Below are positions 56,800 to 64,000 of a DNA stretch of 64,000 bases, piece after piece. The notes beneath the pieces are model-generated. The model saw nothing but the letters and a program-made list of their open reading frames with translations, did no database searches and was not told the origin of the DNA. Origin of the DNA: Scilla litardierei. Lineage: Eukaryota; Streptophyta; Magnoliopsida; Asparagales; Asparagaceae. The translations under genes were made by a program, and so were the position numbers. The number at the start of each line of letters is the position of its first letter. Positions within the stretch are counted from its first letter, which is position 1. The stretch covers positions 162,837,442-162,901,441 of the forward strand of contig CM061132.1 in NCBI GenBank assembly GCA_030789695.1, given 5' to 3'.

Positions 56800-59700
56800 C
56801 TACTCTTTATGGTATTTCATACCGCTTTTACACATTAGTTTCTCCAAACGATCACGTGCAAGGGCCTTTGTAAATGGATCAGCTAAATTCTCTTCAGACG
56901 AGACTCTGAGGATTTCTATGTCCTTCCTCTTCTCAATGTCACGTATCAAGTGATATTTTCGAAGAATGTGTCTGGATCTCTTGTGGAATCTGGGTTCTTT
57001 GACCAAGCTCAATGTGGCATTGTTATCACAATACAACGGTATTGGATCTATAACAGTAGGCACCACTCCTAGCTGGCTCACAAACTTCCTAATCCAGACA
57101 GCTTCCTTTGCTGCATCATTGGCCGCTATATATTCGACCTCTATAGTTGAATCAGCAACGGTATCTTGCTTTGAACTCCTCCAGCTCACTGCACATCCGT
57201 TGAGAGTGAAAATGTATCCTGAAATTGACTTGCTGTCATCCACGTCACTCTGAAAGCTGGAATCCGTGAAGCCCTCAATTTTGAGTTCTTCACTTCCATA
57301 AATCAAAACTAGATCTCTTGTTCTTCGCAAGTACTTGAGAATCGTCTTGACTGCTTTCCAGTGTTCTTCTCCATAGTTAGACTGATATCGACTTACTGCA
57401 CCTAGTACAAAAGAGACATCAGGTCTGGTACATATCATGGAATACATGATCGATCCAACTGCCGAAGCATATGGAATATTGCTCATGCGTTCTCTTTCCA
57501 AGTCAGTCTTTGGAGACATCTTCTTGGAAAGACTTATTCCGTGATTTGTGGGTATAAAACCCACCTTTACTGTTTTCCATGTTAAACCGTTTTAACACAG
57601 TATCAATGTACCTAGATTGGGAGAGTCCTAGCATCCTTTTAGGTCTATCTCTATAGATCTTCACACCTAGTATGCAGGATGCTTCTCCCAAATCTTTCAT
57701 GGAGAAGTTAGTTGATAACCAATCCTTAACAGACTTCAACATTGGTATGTTGTTACCTATTAAGAGAATGTCATCAACATAAAGTACGAGGATGACTAAA
57801 TTGTTTCCACTGGTTTTCTTATAAACGCATGGCTCATCTTCATTTTTAATAAAATCAAACTCTTTGACCGTATTATCAAATCAGATGTTCCAGCTCCTGG
57901 ATGCCTGCTTCAATCCATAAATGGATCTATGCAGTCTACACGCTTTCCCTTTGCTCCCACTGACTTCGAAACCTTCCGGTTGAGACATGAAAATATGCTC
58001 TTCTAAATCACCATTTAGAAATGCAGTTTTTACATCCATCTGCCAGATTTCGTAGTTGTGATAGGCAGCAATAGCGAGTACGATCCGGATGGATTTGTGC
58101 ATGGCTACGGGCGAGAAAGTTTCGTCATAATCTACACCTAGAATCTGACGATAACCTTTCGCAACAAGTCTAGCCTTGTACGTTTCTATTTTTCCATCTG
58201 CACCGATCTTCCTTTTGAAGATCCATTTGCAGCCAATAGGAACACTTCCCTTGGGCACATTCTCTAAAGTCCAAACTTTATTAATGTGTATGGAATCCAT
58301 CTCAGATTTCATTACATCCAGCCATTTCTTAGAGTCTTTACTCTGAATGGCTTCTTGGAAGCTAATAGGATCATCTTCAACTAAGATGCTATCCTCAACT
58401 CCTCCATCTACGAGAAATCCGTAGTATCTTTCTGGAGCTCGAGGAATCCTATTTGACTTCCTAATAATTGCTTCAGGAGCATTAGGCTCTGCCTCTCCCA
58501 CTGGTTCCGCGATCTGTTCATGTGTTGATTCAGTCTCTAGACTTTCGTCCAGTTCTATTACCTCGCCATTAGACTCCTTCACAAGGAATTCCTTTTCAAG
58601 AAAGGTGGCGTGTTTGGACACAACAATCTTTTGTTGTTCCTGGTGATAGAAAATGTGTCCCGTCGAGTAACTAGGATACCCAATGAATCTACACATAACA
58701 GACCTATCCTCCAGTTTATCTGGATTAAGCTTCTTGACATACGCAGGACAACCCCATACCTTAATATGCTTAAGGTTTGGGTTCTTCCCGTTCCACATCT
58801 CATATGGTGTCATTGGCACGAATCTAGATGGAACTCTATTAAGGATATGGGTAGCAGTTTCTAGGGCATAGCCCCAAAGGGAGATAGGTAACCCAGAGTC
58901 ACTCATCATTGATCGAACCATGTCTAACAAGGTACGATTCCTTCTCTCTGACACACCATTATGTTGAGGTGTGTAAGGAGGAGTGATCTGAGAGAGAATC
59001 CCATTCTCTTTTAGATGCGCAAGGAATTCATGGCTCAAGTATTCTCCTCCTCGATCAGATCGAAGAATTTTAATACTTTTACCCGTCTGTTTTTCAACTT
59101 CGTTACGATACTCTTTGAATCGCTCAAATGTATCAGACTTGTGCTTCATCAAGAACACATGTCCAAACCTAGAGTGATCATCAGTAAATGTAACAAAGTA
59201 TGAATAACCTCCTTTCGCTAAAGTAGACATTGGTCCACATACATCAGAATGTACTAGACCCAAGAGTTCACTAACTCTTTCCCCTTGACCCGCAAAGGGA
59301 GTTTTAGCCATTTTACCTTTGAGACAAGACTCACAAGTGTCGAACGACTCATAATTCGAGAGGTCAAGAGACCCCTCTTTATGCAACTTGCTAAGTCTTT
59401 TTTCTCCGATATGGCCTAGTCTACAATGCCAAAGGAAAGTTTCATTAAAACTAGATTCCTTACGTTTTCGTGTGTTAACACTTAACACAACGTCATTAGA
59501 CAGAGTGTATACACCATTATTCATTGTTCCAAATCCCAGCAATTTATCATTAAAGAAAATGTTCATAACAGATTCATCAATGGTAAATTTATATCCGTCT
59601 TTGGCCAAAGCCGAAATGGAAATAACGTTGCATAGGAAATTTGGTATATAATAACATTGTTTCAAAAACAATGTGGCACCGTTTGCCAAGGTGTGCCTTA

Positions 59701-60004
59701 GGTCTCCTACAGCTTTAGCCGCTACATTAGCTCCATTACCGATTTGAAGAACTATTTCGTCCTTTCTTAAGTTTCTAAATGTGCTCATACCTTGTAAAGA
59801 ATTACAAATATGAGCACCCGCACCAGTATTCAGTACCCATGCGTTAGAAGTTACAGAAAGGACTATACTCTGTATAACTAATACCTTAGAAGTCGATACA
59901 TCAATATGTCCTTTCTTCTCTCCGTTAAGCCCAGAGTTGTCTAAGCAATCAATATTTAAACCAGTCAATTTATTATTCAGGATAAGATTCATATTCGATT
60001 TCAT
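56800..60004 (-). pseudogene. Element D pol (protease, integrase, RT, RNase H) with altered protease
   Basis: It starts at an ATG at 60004. The protease motif reads W-V-L-N-T-G-A-G-A-H, with Asn-59 where the catalytic Asp belongs (codon 59828-59830). Then come the pre-integrase (LWHCRLGHIGEKRL), integrase (HSDVCGPM, RSDRGGEY, PQHNGVSERRNRTLLDMVRS), RT (KARLVAKGYRQILGVDYDET, MDVKTAFLNGDLEEHIFM) and a TGA at 57881-57883 after SRSWNI. The frame goes on with YVDD to ~57560, where a frame shift leads into the RNase H frame (56800-57564; YCDNNATLSL, ENLADPFTKALARDRLEKLM). So there are two breaks plus the active-site change. Confidence 0.92.
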
Positions 60005-61306
60005 GCTGCAAAAGACATAGAATTAATTTAGTGTAATTCATGATAAAATAATATAGTTAATATGGTTTTTAATTAACTATGGTCTCCCACTATTTTACGA
60101 TCATTCTCTGAAATGAACGAATTTTAATATTTAAAATATAGTGAAAGAGGGATCCAATCATCCTGAACCTCACAACCTTGAGGAGACTCAACAAGTTGAT
60201 TGGTTCCATGATTGGTAGACTAACTCTTAGTCAATCACATCACATGTGACTTCCTTTCGATTTTTACCCACAGTCACTTATGATCTTGAGGAGACTCAAC
60301 AAATCATAATGACTGGTCTAGTCAGACCCTTGATTTCGTGTCCAGATTTGACTTAGATCGATGCTCGAGGAGACCCGACGTATCGATTTGGGTCAAGTCT
60401 AGACTACATCACATGTATGTTGGAGTTTGTTCCTTAAAGAAAAACATGTCATAGCTTGAGGAGACTCAACAACTATAATTGTCTTCTTTGAGTTACCAAG
60501 CTCCAAAATCAAGGAGGGATACGAATTAATCTTAATAAGATTTATAACGCATTGACTAGATATAACCAAAACTAACACATTTTATTATTAGCAACTTTGC
60601 GGTACAAGCGGGCATGACCAGGGTTAGGGTCGGGCAGGATCACTTGCGCCCAGCAAAGCTGAGTCGATCCACAACACCTTCCCTAACTACCTAACCATAC
60701 CATTCTCCATTGAAAGTGCTAATGATAAAAATATGTTATATTGATTTAATCTGGTTGTTATGATTTATTTAACTAGTTAATCCTATCAACTAGTTATAAC
60801 CTATAATTCAAAATCATTAGGATGTGTTTCATAACTTTTATTAGAATCCTATCAACTATAAGATTTTAATAAATCACATCAAAATTGTTTCAACAAACAA
60901 GGGACAATCCTAATCATTCATTAGGATGTGTTATTTAAAATATTATGAACAACATTTTAAAACATAGCCAAAGCTAGTCATTTAAATTTAATCAAACTAG
61001 AGATTTAAATGAATTTTAATGGCTAACCCTACAAGTCTTTCTTTTAGCAATTATCAAATAAAAGCAAAAGAAACATAAAGTCATTAATTATCACATAATT
61101 AAAAAAAAGATCTAATCTTGGTTTTCAAAACAATTTTCGAAAAATTTGAAAACCAACATATAATTAGTGCAAGACTAACTACAAGTTTTAATGCATAAAA
61201 CCATCGTATAGTTAGAAAAAATGCATAGAAAACTTTCAAGTTTTAATCACATGCATTTCATAAAATCAGTATATAGATAGTCTATGTACCTTGACTCTGA
61301 AACCAC
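60005..61306 (-). other. Element D leader region, gag absent
   Basis: Where leader and gag should lie there is 1.3 kb of AT-rich sequence without a gag frame. It has four copies of a TTGAG-gaga-CTCAA hairpin (about 60178, 60285, 60364 diverged, 60455) on the sequence as given. Confidence 0.7.
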
Positions 61307-62835
61307 TGAAGGGTTTTCCAGGTCCAAGTGCTCTCTTTCGACTAGTGCATTGTCCGTCCTTCACCCTACTTGAGAGCGAAGGCCGGACAACCTTGCACAA
61401 AATAACGCAGCGGAAGCGAAAATAAAGAGGAAAAATTTATATAAACATTTTATATAAACTAGCCCTATCTGCATAAACCCCAAGCCAAGAAAATGCTACT
61501 ATCCCGGGGTTGGGTCCAGACCAACCTCAGAGGATACTACTATCTAATTAACTACTGTAGCTACTGCAATTAAGATAATGCACATTAATTAAAACTACGG
61601 TTAAGAAAACTCAACATACCCGTAACTCTTGCCTTGCAGAAAAAGTGTTACCGAAGGCAATCAATTGCACTTCCCGCATTAGCTGCTACGATCCCAGCAT
61701 CCGCTGGCGCCGATCCCAGCAACTTCTGGTCGCCGAGTCAACCACTTGCTCCAGAAAGTTTCACGCGAGTGAAAACTCCGCCTAGATTTCGGATCTGAAT
61801 CCGAACTCCTTTGCGGCTTTGCTAGAGCCCTCAGGAGCAGGGCAGAAATTTATAGGGAGAGGAGAAATATTAATTTAAGCCTAGATCCGAGCGTGCTCCA
61901 ACATTTACGAGAGCCGCTCAGATCTAGAGCTTGGGACAAGTTTTGAGGAAGAGAGCAGACCCCTATTTATATAGGCGGCGGACTCTCCCCTTTTCTCAAA
62001 ATCCGATGTGGGACTAATAATTAGAGTTAATAAAATCAAATTTAGTTTGCCTTTCACAAAGTGCAAACTTCCGTGAATTTTAACTCCCTCACCGTTGAAC
62101 TTCAGGATTGATACAACCTATCAATTCGAATGGTGTTCAACGGTGAACACATAGGAAAAAACCATTCGTCAATCGGAGTTCGTTTGACCCTCCAATTGAT
62201 TGTCCAAAGATCAGCCTACGACTTGTTTTTCACAAAAAACCAGCCGTCAAAAACTGTTCTGCCCTCTTAGGGTTCTACACCTAATGTGGGACCCACCAGA
62301 TGGGTCCTACAGCATCTGCCTAGACCTGGGCGCAGCCCAGGCCAGACCTGGGCGCCTGGCGCCCAGGCCAGGCGCCTAGGGCGCCCGGGCCAGGCGCCCA
62401 GGCGCCCAGGGCGCCTGGGCCGCCTGGGCCCAGGCCTGCGCCCAGGCGCCCGGGCCTGCGCCCAGGTGCTCGGGCATGGCCCTGGGCTGGGCGCCCAGGC
62501 CCAGGCGGGCCCTGGCATTACTGGGCCAGGCCAGCAGCCAGGCCAGACCCAGTCTGGTATGGGTCTGTCTGGTCTGGCCTGGTCTGAACCAATTGGTTGT
62601 TTTGGGCATAAGTTGGGCATTTTGCGTCCGATTTGGACGCCGTTCGAACCTAGGCGTAGACCGGGACACTCCCGTCTTACCCGTGAACTTTTTCTTGCGT
62701 TTATATTATTAAATATTGCCTTAACTATTTAAAACATACTTAATCCCTTTTGCATCAAATGCAAAATAGTCCATATCTAGGCTTAAATTATCATTTGCAT
62801 CAAATACAAATGATCTGAGGGCATATTTCCCTACA
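61307..62835 (-). repeat. 5' LTR of element D (1529 bp)
   Basis: Nearly identical to 54233-55660 but about 100 bases longer, because the GC-rich GGCGCCCAGG array (62330-62530) is expanded. Confidence 0.92.
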
Positions 62836-62996
62836 ACGACTTCCAAAGATATGACTTGCTTGATTAGCCACCTTTTATCTTTGTATTTGTTTCAGAACAA
62901 TTTATGTTATGAGAGCTATTTGAATATTATGAATTTGTTTTGAATGAAATTTGATTATGTTCCTGAAAAGTAAATGTTTTTATTCATCTTTTATAG

Positions 62997-64000
62997 ATGG
63001 ATCGCTCTCATGACTGCTTAGTAGACATTACTTCGACACATACAATCCTTCAATATAAATGTTATTTTCATAACATTATACCATTTAAAAGCTCTGTAAA
63101 TATCATTGTAGGGCCATCAAATATTATTGAAGGTTCTGGGAACGCAACTTTATTGCTTCCAAATGGAACATGAATAAAAATAAAGGATGCATTATTCTCT
63201 CCGAATTCCAATAGAAACTTATTAAGTTTCAAGGACATCCGTTTAAACGGATTCCATCTGGAAACAACAAATGAAACGAAAAATAACTTCTGTATGTAAC
63301 TGCTCAAGAAAAAGGAGTAAAATCCATACTTGAACGTTTTGAGAGCCTTTCATCAGGCCTCTATCATATAAAGATTCGGAGAGAGGAAGCTAATTTAACG
63401 GAGCACCCGAAGTGTCCGACATCAGCGAAGTTTTTACTTTGGCATGATAGACTTGGCCACCCTGTATCAGCAATGATGCAACGCATCTTATCTCAATCTT
63501 ATGGGCATGACTTGAAGAACCAGAAGATTCTTCAGAAGGGAGAATTTCCTTGTATCCATTGCTTTAAAGGGAAATTAATAACAAGGCCATCACCACTAAA
63601 AGTGGATATTGAATCTCCGAGCTTCCTCGAAAGAATATAAGGATATTTATGTGGATCTATCCACCCCCCAAGTGGGCCATTTCGGTACTTTATGGTATCG
63701 ATTGATGCATCCTCAAAATACTCGTATGTGTGTCTACTATCGACCCGCAACTTAGCTTTTCCAAAGCTACTGGCACAAATAATAAAGTTGCGGGCGCATT
63801 TTCCAAACAACCAAATAAAGAAAATACGTTTGGATAATGCTGGGAAATTTACCTCCCGGTGATTTCAAGAGTACTGCCTTGCAACGGGAATATAAATTGA
63901 ACATCCAGTGCCACATGTTCATACCCAAAACGGGTTGGCAGAGTCACTGATAAAAAGACTCCAATGGATTGCACGTCCATTACTAATGAAATCCCAGTTG
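62997..64000 (+). pseudogene. Element C pol, start (protease, integrase), broken
   Basis: It follows TTCATCTTTTATAG and starts HDCLVD-ITSTHTIL. The pre-integrase (LWHDRLGHP), integrase and [16 protein letters not shown] sequence can be followed to the window end, with many stops and shifts. It continues outside the window. Confidence 0.85.

Larger units (their letters stand above)
54233..62835 (-). mobile_element. Tork/Angela-like copia retrotransposon D nested in element C
   Basis: LTRs at 54233-55660 and 61307-62835 (ends TGAAGGGTTTTCC...TTTCCCTACA) and a target duplication ACGAC at 54228-54232 and 62836-62840 bound it. It reads on the minus strand. A primer site TGGTTTCAGAGTC follows the 5' LTR and a CAAGTGGGAGA purine tract precedes the 3' LTR. 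Pol is present with few lesions, but I find no gag. Confidence 0.94.
51431..64000 (+). mobile_element. Ty1/copia retrotransposon C, degenerate, running past the window end
   Basis: A 152-base 5' LTR (51431-51582, TGTTGTAAACGG...CTCACAACA) is followed by CGTTATCAGTACGAGCC, a leader, a broken gag (53300 on) and, after a nested element, a broken pol (62997-64000). It is a plus-strand relative of elements A and B. Its 3' end and 3' LTR lie outside the window. The nested element D sits at the end of gag. Confidence 0.88.

Noticed and set aside
62286..62732. ORFs in the element D LTR (also 55126-55557)
   Set aside because: Produced by the GCCCAGGC array inside the LTR. Present in both LTR copies and on both strands.

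Overview
The window is a plant nuclear genome segment. The evidence is a split plant E(z)-type histone methyltransferase gene, a plant-specific COX5C gene, GT-AG introns, and nested Ty1/copia and Ty3/gypsy LTR retrotransposons with the plant initiator tRNA-Met primer site. GC-rich codon use in two small genes and the form of the E(z) protein make a monocot plausible, but this is inference and no species is named.

Gene part (about 6.4-40.6 kb). COX5C lies on the plus strand at 6463-6657. It is followed by two tandem paralogs of a membrane-anchored SMP-30/gluconolactonase-like beta-propeller protein (7560-8875 and 10984-12864, plus strand, one intron each). Convergent with these is one very long gene on the minus strand (40631 down to 13323). 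It encodes an 887-aa E(z)/SWINGER(EZ1)-type Polycomb H3K27 methyltransferase in 17 coding exons that I could join in frame with consensus splice sites. Its introns carry a complete copia element (16099-22848, TSD GAAAT), an inverted pair of gypsy-type LTRs (23202-24697), Helitron-like ends, a tiny SINE with an 11-bp TSD, a TIR element, and a non-autonomous gypsy-like element (34181-37266, TSD ACAAT).

Repeat part. The window opens inside a Sirevirus-like copia element that keeps gag but has no pol (1-4404). A copia element (B, 40738-50019, TSD ATTTT) sits about 106 bp upstream of the E(z) start codon in the same orientation, so its 3' LTR, which contains a TATA box, is placed to act as the gene's promoter. 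B is itself broken by a 2.47-kb solo LTR (42373-44843, TSD ATCCA). A related plus-strand element (C, from 51431 past the window end) is broken by a Tork/Angela-like element (D, 54233-62835, TSD ACGAC) that has pol but no gag and a changed protease active site.

The most interesting observations are: (1) the LTR insertion at the E(z) promoter; (2) a structured 5' leader shared by copia elements A, B and C, with a conserved stem-loop (CCGTTAG-N9-CTAACGG), GC-rich tandem repeats and, in B and C, paired TGTGGGC/GCCCACA hairpins; (3) a possible gag-pol splice acceptor conserved in the same three elements; and (4) the inverted LTR pair. No bacterial, CRISPR, rRNA or functional tRNA features were seen.
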